From NCBI RefSeq assembly GCF_001955535.1, contig NZ_MPVN01000001.1, forward strand, positions 1,550,001 through 1,614,000: a stretch of 64,000 nucleotides of DNA, given 5' to 3'. The stretch's first letter is position 1, and the number at the start of each line of letters is the position of its first letter. Positions 28,264 to 37,733 of the stretch are shown here, in pieces. Made by a program: the position numbers and the translations under genes. The stretch is from Paenibacillus sp. FSL H7-0326. GTDB taxonomy: Bacteria > Bacillota > Bacilli > Paenibacillales > Paenibacillaceae. Below the pieces are notes generated by a model, which saw only the letters and a list, made by a program, of their open reading frames with translations, was not told the DNA's origin and ran no database searches.

Positions 28264-29193
28264 ATGCATACCGTTTGGAAAGGAGCCATCAGCTTCGGAC
28301 TGGTTCACGTCCCTGTCAAAATGTTCTCTGCTACGGAGGACAAGGATATTTCGATGCGATACATTCATACCGAATGCGGCAGTCCGCTCAGCTATATTCG
28401 TAAATGTCCATCCTGTGAGGTTGAAGTCAAATGGGAGGAGATTACGAAGGGATACGAATATGAGAAGGGAAAATTCGTACTGTTTGAGAAGGATGAGCTC
28501 GATCAGCTGTCTGAGCAGGCCAATAAGAACATTTCGATACTGGATTTTGTGAATCTAACGGATATTGATCCGATTTATTTTCAGAAGACCTACTATTTAT
28601 CTCCTGATCAGTCCGGAGGTAATGCGTACCAGCTGCTGATGACGGCTATGCGGGAAACGGGCAAGATCGGAATTGCTAAGATCTCCATCCGTTCAAAGAG
28701 CAGCCTTGCAGCCATTCGGGTGCTTGAGGATTGCCTTGCCATTGAAACGATCTTCTACCCTGATGAGATCCGCCCTGTATCCCAGGTGCCTAATCTGCCC
28801 GAGAATATTGCCGTGAACGACAAAGAGCTGAACATGGCCAAGCTGCTGATCGATCAGCTTAGTACGCCATTCGACCCGGAGAAATATACCGACGATTATC
28901 GTGAAAGACTGCTTGAACTCATTAATCATAAAGTCGCAGGCGAAGAGTACAAGATTGCTCCTGCCAAGCCGGAAGCGAACGTCGTCGATCTTATGGCTGC
29001 GCTTCAAGCTAGTATTGAGGCCACGCAGCAGCAGCCGCCGATTGTTACCGATCCAGGACCGGCCAAGCCTGCCAAGAAACGGACGACTCGTAAAAAGGCC
29101 GCCTCCGCAGAAGACAACAATCGCGATGAACCCGTTGTCAAGCCAAAGACAACGAAGCGAAAAACTGCCAAAAAGAAAGAGACCGGAGCTTGA
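28264..29193 (+). CDS. ku: Non-homologous end-joining protein Ku
   Basis: 309 residues. The bacterial Ku core spans about 1-255 (MHTVWKGAISFGLVHVPVKM, then FDPEKYTDDYRERL). The tail is Lys/Arg-rich (KKRTTRKKAAS, KTTKRKTAKKK), as in Ku proteins that bind DNA with the C-terminus. Ku forms a dimeric ring on DNA ends and recruits LigD. ATG 28264 follows GAAGGAGGGATC. LigD ligase and polymerase genes follow on the same strand, with a VOC gene in between. Confidence 0.97.
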   Translation: MHTVWKGAISFGLVHVPVKMFSATEDKDISMRYIHTECGSPLSYIRKCPSCEVEVKWEEITKGYEYEKGKFVLFEKDELDQLSEQANKNISILDFVNLTDIDPIYFQKTYYLSPDQSGGNAYQLLMTAMRETGKIGIAKISIRSKSSLAAIRVLEDCLAIETIFYPDEIRPVSQVPNLPENIAVNDKELNMAKLLIDQLSTPFDPEKYTDDYRERLLELINHKVAGEEYKIAPAKPEANVVDLMAALQASIEATQQQPPIVTDPGPAKPAKKRTTRKKAASAEDNNRDEPVVKPKTTKRKTAKKKETGA

Positions 29194-29253
29194 AGCAGTT
29201 TCCAGTTCCACAGGCAGATTAATCGGGTGCTGGGATATTCAGTTCAGTTGCCA

Positions 29254-29306
29254 TTGACGCGTCCAAGGGTACACTATATACTAACTTACATAAAGTAACT
29301 TAGTGT
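29254..29306 (+). promoter_or_regulatory. Promoter with HxlR/DUF24-type operator before the VOC gene
   Basis: TTGACG (29254-29259), 17 bp, TATACT (29277-29282). Overlapping and following the -10 is ACACTA..TTAC-ATAAA-GTAA..TAGTGT (29271-29306) with repeated TAACTTA. This resembles sites of YodB/CatR/HypR thiol- or quinone-sensing regulators of the DUF24 family. No such regulator gene is in the window. Confidence 0.6.
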
Positions 29307-29372
29307 AGGTTAGTAATTTTAGTTTCTTTAACTACTCCATCTATGGACATGATCAAGGAGGCAAATACAAAT

Positions 29373-30236
29373 ATGACATACTCTATTCATCCCGCAACGA
29401 CACTCGGTGAAGTGAAGCTTCGCGTCAGCGAGCTTACACGCTCTATTGATTTTTATGAACGGGTCGTAGGACTCAAGGTGCTGTCTCAACAAGGGAATCA
29501 GGCTGTATTGACCAGTGACGGTGTGCGCTCACTTGTCATACTGGAAGAGCTTGCGGACGCCAAGCCGATCCGCCCAAGAAGTCACGCCGGGCTGTACCAC
29601 TTTGCAATTCTTCTGCCGGACCGTGAGTCTCTGGGCCTTGCCCTTCGCCACCTGATCGACAGCGGAATGGAAATTGGGCAAGGCGATCACAGTGTTAGTG
29701 AAGCACTCTATATTAATGACCCGGACGGGCACGGCATTGAGATATACGCTGACCGGCCACGAAGTGTATGGCGCCGCGATGCGAACAATCATTATATTAT
29801 GGGAACCGATCCTGTCGATGTTCACGGACTGCTCGCGCTGGCGGGGGACAAACCATTTACGGGACTGCCTGCAGACACCGTTATCGGTCATGTGCACTTT
29901 CATATATCCAGCCTCCCGGCAGCCCGCGAATTCTACAACAAGCTGCTCGGGTTTGATATCGTGCTGGATGATCCGCGCTTTCAGGCTGTATTCGTGTCGG
30001 CTGGCGGGTATCACCATCATATCGGACTTAATATTTGGGCGGGTCAAAATGCTCCGGCTACCCCTCACGATGCGGTAGGAATCGATTATTTCACCATCGT
30101 ATTTGAGGGTAAAGAAGCGTTCGACGATACTCTGCTGCGTCTTCAGTCCGGCGGATATAACGTAACTACTCAGGATTCAGAAGGCTATGTTACCGATCCA
30201 TTTGGTATTGGCATTCGTTTGACCTATCAATCATAA
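29373..30236 (+). CDS. VOC (glyoxalase/extradiol dioxygenase) family protein, CatE-like
   Basis: 287 residues with two VOC modules. Module 1 begins LGEVKLRVSELTRSIDFYERVVGLKV, module 2 begins IGHVHFHISSLPAAREFYNKLLGFD. The motifs DPDGHGIEIYADRP and YHHHIGLNIWAG resemble catechol-2,3-dioxygenase-like CatE/YfiE proteins. ATG 29373 is preceded by AAGGAGG at about 11 bp; an earlier ATG at 29343 lies before that site. It has its own promoter with a redox-type operator, so it probably detoxifies catechol/quinone-type compounds. The LigD genes follow 31 bp later and may be co-expressed. Confidence 0.85.
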   Translation: MTYSIHPATTLGEVKLRVSELTRSIDFYERVVGLKVLSQQGNQAVLTSDGVRSLVILEELADAKPIRPRSHAGLYHFAILLPDRESLGLALRHLIDSGMEIGQGDHSVSEALYINDPDGHGIEIYADRPRSVWRRDANNHYIMGTDPVDVHGLLALAGDKPFTGLPADTVIGHVHFHISSLPAAREFYNKLLGFDIVLDDPRFQAVFVSAGGYHHHIGLNIWAGQNAPATPHDAVGIDYFTIVFEGKEAFDDTLLRLQSGGYNVTTQDSEGYVTDPFGIGIRLTYQS

Positions 30237-30267
30237 ATAATTTCAGTATTAAAGGAGAAGCAGGTGC

Positions 30268-31224
30268 ATGGAACTTAAGCCGGTCATTCCTTTCGAACCG
30301 ATCCGAACGAATCTCTTTCCTGTCGGCCCTCCCTGGATTGCCCAGGTGAAATGGGACGGTGTCCGCATGCTAACGTATTATGACGGGCATGAAGTGAAGC
30401 TCATTAATCGCAAACGGAATGACCGGACCCTGCAGTATCCCGAATTCACACAAGCGGATGTCTATTCATCCGCTTCTTCTTTTATCCTCGATGGAGAGCT
30501 GATTGCATTCAGAGAGGGCAAGCCGTCTTTTCATGAAATCATGAGACGAGACAGTCTTCGAAGCGAGCGCAGTATCCGGCAAGGCCTGAAGAGTGTTCCG
30601 GTTACCTACATGGTCTTCGATATTCTGTACCTCAATGGAGTATGGGTAACGGATAGGCCGCTGTCGGAGCGGCAGCAGCTGCTCGCTGAGATGATCAAGC
30701 CTCATCCGCAGGTTCAGCTGGTACAGAATTTTCCGGATGGCAATGCCTTGTTTGAAGCGGCCAAAGCACAGCAGCTCGAAGGTGTCGTCGTCAAGGATCT
30801 GAACAGTACCTACGCGCTAGACGGCAAAGACAATCGGTGGCAGAAACGCAAGAAGAACGGAGATTTGTATGCCGTTATTGGCGGCGTTACATTCAGAGAC
30901 AAGGTCGTTAATTCTCTTCTGCTTGGATTGTATAACGAACAGGGAGAGCTGGAGTATATCGGACATGCCGGAACCGGCAGATTTACCGTCCAGGACTGGC
31001 GGAACCTTACCGAACAAGTGCTGAGCATGGGTGTACAGCGGATGCCTTTTGTCAATGTACCGGGTAGAAATCAAGGGGCACTGTGGATACAGCCCAAGCT
31101 GGTCGTACGTGTTACCTTTCTCGAATGGACTCCCGGCGGAACGATGCGCCACCCTACAATAGAGAGCCTCGCCCCTCACGTCCCTGCAGCAGAATGCCAA
31201 GTATCACAGAAGGAGGAGAGCTGA
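30268..31224 (+). CDS. ATP-dependent DNA ligase, LigD ligase module
   Basis: 318 residues. Motif I is K28-W-D-G (AQVKWDGVRML), the AMP-attachment lysine. The family motifs VFDILYLNG, EGVVVKDLNSTY and WQKRKKNG follow, and the C-terminal OB domain runs from about 205. It seals breaks in Ku-dependent end joining. ATG 30268 has AAAGGAGAAG upstream. No nuclease or polymerase domain is attached; the polymerase is the next ORF, three bases after this stop. Confidence 0.94.
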   Translation: MELKPVIPFEPIRTNLFPVGPPWIAQVKWDGVRMLTYYDGHEVKLINRKRNDRTLQYPEFTQADVYSSASSFILDGELIAFREGKPSFHEIMRRDSLRSERSIRQGLKSVPVTYMVFDILYLNGVWVTDRPLSERQQLLAEMIKPHPQVQLVQNFPDGNALFEAAKAQQLEGVVVKDLNSTYALDGKDNRWQKRKKNGDLYAVIGGVTFRDKVVNSLLLGLYNEQGELEYIGHAGTGRFTVQDWRNLTEQVLSMGVQRMPFVNVPGRNQGALWIQPKLVVRVTFLEWTPGGTMRHPTIESLAPHVPAAECQVSQKEES

Positions 31225-31227
31225 CCT

Positions 31228-32121
31228 ATGCCGCGTTCGATCAAGGGCACGATTCAAATTGAAGGACAGGATATTACGATCACGAATCCAGACAAGCCGC
31301 TCTGGCCTGAAGCCGGCGTTACCAAAGCCATGTATTTGCAGAAGCTGGCAGAGCTCTCCCCCTATCTGCTGAAATACTGCAGGAACCGCCTGCTCACGAC
31401 GATCCGGTATCCGCATGGGATTCATGGAGAATTTTTTTATCAAAAAAATGCGCCTGAGCCCCTCCCTCCCTATGTCAAGACAGCCGTTCACGAAGGGATC
31501 AACTACATTGTAATGGAGGACCTGCCAGTCCTTCTATGGCTTGGCAACCTTGCCGCACTTGAGTTTCATCCTTCGCTTCATTATGCAGGCAGTAAGCTGC
31601 CCTGTGAATGGATGATTGATCTCGACCCCAGTCTGCCGGAAGAACCCCGAATAATGGAAGCTGCGCACATCGTCGGGCAGACCCTAAGTTCACTTGGCAT
31701 TCAATCCGTACCCAAGACGTCGGGCGCTACAGGTGTGCAGATTATTGTGCCCATCCAGAGCGGGATTACGTTCGAGGAGCTTCGGACGCTTGGTCATTTT
31801 GTCGGCATGTATGTGTGCCAGAAGCATCCAGGCTTATTCACATTGGAACGGCTGAAGAAGGATCGGGGCAACAAAATATATTTTGATTATCTCCAGCATT
31901 ATGGCGGTAAAACCTTGGCCGCCCCCTACACTCCACGCGCCAGGGAACACGCCTCCGTCTCGACGCCACTCTTATGGGATGAGGTAGCAGCAGACGTACG
32001 TCCGAAGGACTTCCATTTGCTCAATATCGGCGCTCGTCTGGCCGAAAAAGGCGATCTCCTCTCCGCTCTGCAGCCGCAGCCACTGGAGAATATATTGAAG
32101 CACCTGAAGAATAAGAAGTAG
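31228..32121 (+). CDS. LigD polymerase/primase-like module
   Basis: 297 residues of the archaeo-eukaryotic primase fold used by bacterial end joining. The catalytic pair D131/D133 is in MIDLDPS. PKTSGATGVQIIVPI and YFDYLQH correspond to later active-site motifs. It adds or fills in nucleotides, often ribonucleotides, at Ku-bound ends. GGAGGAG at the 3' end of the ligase gene serves as ribosome site, so the two halves are translated as a pair. In B. subtilis the same two modules, in the same order, form one LigD chain. Confidence 0.94.
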   Translation: MPRSIKGTIQIEGQDITITNPDKPLWPEAGVTKAMYLQKLAELSPYLLKYCRNRLLTTIRYPHGIHGEFFYQKNAPEPLPPYVKTAVHEGINYIVMEDLPVLLWLGNLAALEFHPSLHYAGSKLPCEWMIDLDPSLPEEPRIMEAAHIVGQTLSSLGIQSVPKTSGATGVQIIVPIQSGITFEELRTLGHFVGMYVCQKHPGLFTLERLKKDRGNKIYFDYLQHYGGKTLAAPYTPRAREHASVSTPLLWDEVAADVRPKDFHLLNIGARLAEKGDLLSALQPQPLENILKHLKNKK

Positions 32122-32195
32122 ATCACAACCGCACAAAAAGTGTATATATCACGTATCCCGTACACCGAACAGCTTCCTTCCGAACATAATAAAAT

Positions 32196-32236
32196 ACCCG
32201 GTACTCCTAAAATGTTAGGAATACCGGGTTTCTTTA
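32196..32236. terminator. Bidirectional terminator
   Basis: ACCCGGTA (32196-32203) pairs with TACCGGGT (32222-32229), with an inner TCCTAA/TTAGGA stem and T-rich tails on both sides. It separates the converging LigD and YitT genes. Confidence 0.88.
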
Positions 32237-32267
32237 TACAAATACCAATAGCCGAACGAATCGCTCG

Positions 32268-33182
32268 CTAATGAATGCCTTTTTTCTTGAAACGTCCGCC
32301 TTTTACATCATGAATATTACCAATCGCTACAAAGGCCTGTGGATCCCAGTCCTCTACGATGCTCTTCAGCTTGGCTTCCTCCAGACGCGTAATGACGACG
32401 AAGATCACCTTCTTCTCATCCCCGCTGAATCCGCCTTCTCCATCCAGGTATGTAACCCCGCGGCCAAGACGATCTGTAAGAGCTTCTCCGATATCCCGGT
32501 ACTTCTCACTAATGATCCATACCGACTTGGATTGATCCAAACCTTCAATCGTGACGTCAATCATCTTCATCGCAATATAATATGCAATCATGGAATACAT
32601 CGCGTTCGGCCATCCAAACACGAAGCCTGCCATAACGAAGATGAACACATTAATGACCAGCACGACCTGTCCGACCGAAAATGGAGATCTTGCACTTAGC
32701 AGAATGGCAACAATCTCCGTCCCATCCAGAGAACCTCCTGAACGGATGACGAGTCCTACCCCCACGCCGAGGATCACACCGCCAAATACAGCACCCAGAA
32801 GCGGCTCATTCGGCGTTAACGCCTGAACGTGATGCAATAGATGCGTTCCGATCGACATAATAACAATGCCGAACAATGTAGATACCGCAAAGGTCTTGCC
32901 AATCTGCTTATACCCAATCAGAAGAAACGGCAGGTTGAACAAGGTCAGCAATACACCAAGCGGCAGGCCGGAGAGCTGTGACACCATAATGGATATCCCT
33001 GTGATACCACCATCAATTACGCCATTGGGAATTAGAAAAATCTCAAGAGCTATAGCCATAAGCGATGCACCGACCAAAATCATGATGGCACGCTGCAGCA
33101 GCTTCAAGCTAATTGGAGAACTGTTTGCCTTCGTCTGTTTGCCCGGACTCGGCATCATTTCCTTCGTTGTCATATTTGACAT
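32268..33182 (-). CDS. YitT-family membrane protein
   Basis: 304 residues. About five or six membrane helices (to about residue 200) carry the family motifs PNGVIDGGITGISIM and GSLDGTEIVAILLS. A C-terminal cytosolic DUF2179 domain starts near residue 215 (SKSVWIISEKYRDIG). Paralogues in B. subtilis are of unknown biochemical function. ATG 33182 follows GGGGGGATTCT. Single-gene unit. Confidence 0.92.
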   Translation of the reverse strand: MSNMTTKEMMPSPGKQTKANSSPISLKLLQRAIMILVGASLMAIALEIFLIPNGVIDGGITGISIMVSQLSGLPLGVLLTLFNLPFLLIGYKQIGKTFAVSTLFGIVIMSIGTHLLHHVQALTPNEPLLGAVFGGVILGVGVGLVIRSGGSLDGTEIVAILLSARSPFSVGQVVLVINVFIFVMAGFVFGWPNAMYSMIAYYIAMKMIDVTIEGLDQSKSVWIISEKYRDIGEALTDRLGRGVTYLDGEGGFSGDEKKVIFVVITRLEEAKLKSIVEDWDPQAFVAIGNIHDVKGGRFKKKGIH

Positions 33183-33339
33183 AGAATCCCCCCTATTCTT
33201 TTAAGCTTTCTATGTCCGCAAGACATGACCTGAGACTTTATTATATCATATTCCGACTCCATAAAACACTAAAAGAGTAAGCAAAGACGAGATAATGGAA
33301 TAGAAAGCAGGTTTTTATCACAGAAATCATCCCAAATCC

Positions 33340-34779
33340 TTAGAGTAGAGGAGATAATAACCTACATAGGATTTCGGTGGATTTGCCTAATTTTGAACGC
33401 TGACTAAACGTGCTTAATTCGACCTTCATGCTGTGCGTAAGATCGCCTGTAAAATCCTGCACCAGCCTATCGATCGCACTCTTTGAATACATGACCGACG
33501 TCAGCTCAAAATTGCTGTAGAAGCTGCGCATATCCAGGTTGGCCGAGCCCACCGAAGCGAGCAAATCATCGACGATAATAACCTTCGAGTGAATGAAGCC
33601 TTTCTTATAACGATAGAACTGAACTCCCGCCGTCAGCAGCTCTTCTACATAAGACAGCGTTGCCTGCAGCACAATCGCGTAGTCCGCCTCATACGGGATT
33701 AGAATGCGTACATCCACACCCGCATAGGAGGCTGTCTTCAGTGCAGTCATCAGCGCATCGTCTGGTATGAAATACGGTGTTGTAATGTAGATCCGCTTGC
33801 TCGCTTGTGTAATGGCACTGAAGCATACCTCCTGAATCAGATGCCGCGTCTCATCCGGTCCGCTCTCCACAATCTGAACCTGCTCATTGATCTGGCAGTC
33901 ATGCGGCGGAAATAAGGAAGATATGAGCTCCTCATCTACGGTCTGACCGGATACCATCTCCCAGTCCTTGAGAAAGGTCGTCTGCAGGAAGTACACCGCA
34001 TCCCCGCTGATCCGCATATGCGTATCACGCCAAAATCCCATTTTCTGCGATTGACCCCGGTATTCATCCCCGATATTCATCCCACCGGTATATCCGATCG
34101 TTCCGTCGACGACAACAATCTTGCGATGGTTGCGGTAGTTCAGCTTGCGAAGCTTCATCGCAAGGCCGGGCGGCAGGAAGAAGTGAATCTCGATCCCCGC
34201 ATTCTTCATTCTCTGAATGAAGGGCTTAGGGAGGGTTTTGCTGCCGAATCCATCACAGATGATGTTGACTTTCACGCCCTGCTTGGATTTTTCAATGAGG
34301 AGATCCTGAAACATGGTGCCGATAATGTCATCACGAAAAATATAAAACTGGATGTGAATATGATGCTGCGCCTTCTCTATATCATGCAGCAGGGAAGCAA
34401 ACAGCGGTTCACCTTCTGTAAAATACTTCGTTTGGTTGCAGCCCGTAATCGCACTGTTCGGAGTATGGGACAGCAAGTTAAACAGCCTGGTGTGTGTTGT
34501 AAATGTCTCTCTCTGCATGTCTTCTGCCTTCGTTATTACGTTGGTCTGCGAAGCAAGGTGCTGATGAATGTGCTCCCACACCTCCGTCTTGACATGCTTC
34601 CTCATTCGCTTGTAGGGACGGCCGGCCAGGAAATAGAGAGCTATTCCAATAACAGGCAGGGTGATGGAGATTAGAATCCATACTCCTGCCTTGGCCGGTC
34701 TCTCATACTCCAGTACAAACAAGAGGACGGTTTGCAGGAAATAAAATAAGATCAGTATAACGATGACCAGCCACATCAT
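33340..34779 (-). CDS. cls: Cardiolipin synthase
   Basis: 479 residues. Two N-terminal membrane helices (about 1-55) precede a phospholipase-D fold with both HKD motifs: H218-K220-D225 and H397-K399-D404. The enzyme condenses two phosphatidylglycerols into cardiolipin and glycerol at the membrane. ATG 34779 has GGGGGC upstream; the next codon is also ATG. Confidence 0.95.
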   Translation of the reverse strand: MMWLVIVILILFYFLQTVLLFVLEYERPAKAGVWILISITLPVIGIALYFLAGRPYKRMRKHVKTEVWEHIHQHLASQTNVITKAEDMQRETFTTHTRLFNLLSHTPNSAITGCNQTKYFTEGEPLFASLLHDIEKAQHHIHIQFYIFRDDIIGTMFQDLLIEKSKQGVKVNIICDGFGSKTLPKPFIQRMKNAGIEIHFFLPPGLAMKLRKLNYRNHRKIVVVDGTIGYTGGMNIGDEYRGQSQKMGFWRDTHMRISGDAVYFLQTTFLKDWEMVSGQTVDEELISSLFPPHDCQINEQVQIVESGPDETRHLIQEVCFSAITQASKRIYITTPYFIPDDALMTALKTASYAGVDVRILIPYEADYAIVLQATLSYVEELLTAGVQFYRYKKGFIHSKVIIVDDLLASVGSANLDMRSFYSNFELTSVMYSKSAIDRLVQDFTGDLTHSMKVELSTFSQRSKLGKSTEILCRLLSPLL

Positions 34780-35056
34780 ATGCCAGCCCCCTTCTTATGT
34801 AAGGATTCGGAGTCATCTATACAGTGTGACAATTTTTTGCAAGAAACATGCATGTCAGAAGGAAAAAATATAGGCTGTCCGCACAAAAATAGCTTTGTAA
34901 TTAAAGTACTTGACATTCACTATACTTTAGGGCGTATTTCCACGCGCACTGAATTGAGCTATAATATTCGATAAACTGAATCAAGTTCATACATGATTTA
35001 TCTGTTGAATTTGATTCGCTTTATAGTTTAAATTCATGAAGAGGAAGAGATGTGAA

Positions 35057-36409
35057 ATGGAAGAAGGTAGTAGGTACGCGTTATACCTGGTCCTAGTGGC
35101 CGTATTGATTGGTTTATCGGCATTTTTTGTCGCAGTAGAGTTTGCGATTGTACGTGTAAGGACGAGTCGATTGGATCAACTGATCGCAGAAGGGAATAAA
35201 AGAGCCGCCGCGGTTAGGCAGGTGGTTGCTAATCTGGACGGCTATCTATCCGCCTGTCAGCTGGGGATCACGATTACCTCGCTGGGACTCGGATGGCTGG
35301 GGGAACCGACCATAGAGAAGATTCTGCACCCTCTATTTGAAAGAATGTATTTACCGGAGGCCGTAGGATCATTGTTGTCCTTCTTTATCGCCTTTATGGT
35401 GATTACTTACTTACATGTCGTTGTCGGCGAGCTGGCTCCGAAGACGGTTGCAATTCGAAAGGCAGAAACGGTCGCAATGTTAACGGCCAAACCGATCATT
35501 TGGTTTAACAAAATCATGTACCCATTTATTTTCGTCTTGAACGGCTCTGCCAATGGTCTTGTGAAGCTGTTTGGCGTTAAACCTGCTTCTGAGCACGAAG
35601 AGGCTCATTCTGAAGAAGAGCTGCAGATTATTATTAATGAGAGCTTCGAGAGCGGCAAGATTAATCAGAGCGAATTTGGATATGTAAGCCGGATCTTCGC
35701 CTTTGATGAAATGCTCGCTAAGGAAATCATGGTTCCCCGAACCGATATGGTATGCTTGTACGTCAACAAATCCGTCGAAGAGAATCTTGCCATCATTCGT
35801 GAAGAGCAGTACACCCGGTTCCCGGTCGTGAATGAGAATAAGGATGATATTATCGGCATCATTAATACGAAGCAATTTTTCCTGGAATATTACGGAGGCA
35901 GCTCCTCCGACATTGATATCGCCAGCCTCATTCATCCGATTCCTGCAGTTCACGAAACAACTCCGGTGAAAGAACTGCTTCACAAGATGCAGCAGGAAGG
36001 CAATCATATTGCCATCCTGGTTGATGAATATGGCGGAACCTCGGGTATGGTTACGATTGAAGACGTGCTGGAGCAGATCGTCGGAGAGATTCGGGATGAA
36101 TTCGACGCCGATGAGGAAGAAGAAATCCAGTTCGTGGATGAGAACTACATCATATTTAACGGGAAGGTATCCTTGTCCAAGGTGAATGATCTACTCCTCG
36201 CCAACCTGGACACAACCGAATGGGATACCATAGGAGGATGGCTGTACAGTCATCAGCCGGAAATGAATGAACAAGAAGAATTCGAATTTGAAGGACTTAC
36301 CTTCGTTCTGCTGGAGGGAGAGAAGAACCGCTTCCTGAAGGTCGCTGTTATTCCCAGAGAACCTCTGACTACCGCAAAAGGTGAAGAGGAAGCCGCACTC
36401 GCAGAGTAA
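35057..36409 (+). CDS. CNNM/HlyC-CorC family transporter-like protein
   Basis: About 450 residues from ATG 35057, which follows AGGAAGAG; an in-frame ATG at 35036 lacks a site. Domains in order: DUF21/CNNM membrane domain with about four helices (1-195), a CBS pair (about 215-335, with VPRTDMVCL and DEYGGTSGMVTIEDVLEQIVGEI), and a C-terminal CorC_HlyC domain (about 355-440). Relatives are Mg2+/cation efflux proteins (YhdP, YugS, MpfA). The old name haemolysin is misleading. Confidence 0.92.
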   Translation: MEEGSRYALYLVLVAVLIGLSAFFVAVEFAIVRVRTSRLDQLIAEGNKRAAAVRQVVANLDGYLSACQLGITITSLGLGWLGEPTIEKILHPLFERMYLPEAVGSLLSFFIAFMVITYLHVVVGELAPKTVAIRKAETVAMLTAKPIIWFNKIMYPFIFVLNGSANGLVKLFGVKPASEHEEAHSEEELQIIINESFESGKINQSEFGYVSRIFAFDEMLAKEIMVPRTDMVCLYVNKSVEENLAIIREEQYTRFPVVNENKDDIIGIINTKQFFLEYYGGSSSDIDIASLIHPIPAVHETTPVKELLHKMQQEGNHIAILVDEYGGTSGMVTIEDVLEQIVGEIRDEFDADEEEEIQFVDENYIIFNGKVSLSKVNDLLLANLDTTEWDTIGGWLYSHQPEMNEQEEFEFEGLTFVLLEGEKNRFLKVAVIPREPLTTAKGEEEAALAE

Positions 36410-36427
36410 TTCGTTATTATATAAAGG

Positions 36428-36479
36428 ATAAGGCCCGCATGTCTGTTCGTGACAGATCTGCGGGCCTTATTGGTTTTTA
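36428..36479 (+). terminator. Terminator of the CNNM gene
   Basis: ATAAGGCCCGCA pairs with TGCGGGCCTTAT, followed by TGGTTTTTAT. It may also serve the converging AI-2E gene. Confidence 0.88.
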
Positions 36480-36513
36480 TTTTTAACAGAATACGAATTC
36501 CGGCGCTGTGAGG

Positions 36514-37593
36514 CTATGCCTTCTCCCATTTGTCCTTGAAGAAGATATGATACACCTTGGTGATTACAATCTTCAGCGTCATATAGAACGGAATGGCAAG
36601 AATAACCCCCATCAAGCCTGCAATATCGCCACCCACTAGCACCACAACAATCGTCGTGATCGGATGGATATCGAGCGATTTGTTGAAGATATACGGTGCC
36701 AGCAGGTTATCCTGAATTTGCTGTGCAGCAAGGATAATAACCAGTGCCCAGATCGCCATCGAAGGGGACTGGATAAAGGCAATGATCACAATCGGCACCG
36801 ATGACAGGAATGCCCCGATGAAGGGAATGAAGTTCATAATGACCGCGATCACGGTCAGCAGCAGGGCATACGGCAGATCGATAAACAGAAATCCGATGTA
36901 CATCAGTACGCCAAGCGCCACATTGATGATGACACGCCCGACGATGAATCCACTGAGAGAGCTGTCGATCTCATCCATCAGATCTGTCCCCACGTCACGG
37001 AAACGCTTCGGCATGAAGCCTACAATCTTCTCCCCGAATTTCCCGCCTTCCTTCAGCATGAAGTAGAGAATAATCGGAGTGACAAACAAGACCATTATGA
37101 AGCTGGAGAAGAAGGAAACGACGCCGGACATGTAATCGGTCAGCACGGTAAACCCTTGATCAATAACCTCTGTGATCCGCGACAATATGTTGCTTCCCTC
37201 CGGCAGGAACTGAGCCAGTATTCCGCTCTCTTCCAGCTCCTGGACCTGCTCTGTCAGCATTTTAATCAAATTCGGCGCATTCTCGATGAATGCGAGGAAC
37301 TGCTCCCGCAGCGACGGCCAGATCCCGATAATAAATCCAGCCATAATCAGACCGAATACCAGGTAAATGAGGAAAATGGCGAGCGTCCGATTGACTCTCC
37401 GTTTATGCATCAGCTCAACGAGCGGCCTCAGCAAATAATAGAAGAAGCCTGCCAGCATCGCCGGCACTAAGATTACGCTGAGTAAAGAAATCAGCGGATT
37501 AAAAATAAATTTGACCTTGTCACCTAAGAAGATAACAAGCAGGATCAGGATTATACCGATACAGAATCGGAAAAACCTGTTGGTTTGAGCCAA
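36514..37593 (-). CDS. AI-2E family transporter (YtvI/TqsA-like)
   Basis: About 359 residues with seven to eight membrane helices and the family signature NFIPFIGAFLSSVPIVI followed by IFNKSLDIHPITTIVVVLVGGDIAGLMGVILAIP. Members export diverse solutes (autoinducer-2 for TqsA, Na+(Li+)/H+ antiport for others). An ATG at 37608 is open, but GGAGG lies inside its first codons and 8 bp before TTG 37593, so the start is probably TTG 37593. Substrate unknown. Confidence 0.88.
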   Translation of the reverse strand: MAQTNRFFRFCIGIILILLVIFLGDKVKFIFNPLISLLSVILVPAMLAGFFYYLLRPLVELMHKRRVNRTLAIFLIYLVFGLIMAGFIIGIWPSLREQFLAFIENAPNLIKMLTEQVQELEESGILAQFLPEGSNILSRITEVIDQGFTVLTDYMSGVVSFFSSFIMVLFVTPIILYFMLKEGGKFGEKIVGFMPKRFRDVGTDLMDEIDSSLSGFIVGRVIINVALGVLMYIGFLFIDLPYALLLTVIAVIMNFIPFIGAFLSSVPIVIIAFIQSPSMAIWALVIILAAQQIQDNLLAPYIFNKSLDIHPITTIVVVLVGGDIAGLMGVILAIPFYMTLKIVITKVYHIFFKDKWEKA

Positions 37594-37733
37594 GTTCACT
37601 TCCTCCATTCATGTCTATTTCTAATGGTAAATATGTAAGTCACATAACGAGTTATGCAACATCCTCTCACACCGCACTCCTAGACATTATAGCAAATGAA
37701 GGGGTCCTAATCGAATGACAAGACTCTTCTATT

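Noticed and set aside
34910..34938. TTGACA as a promoter for the CNNM gene
   Set aside because: At 17 bp the -10 would be CGTATT, and at shorter spacing it does not fit sigma-A.
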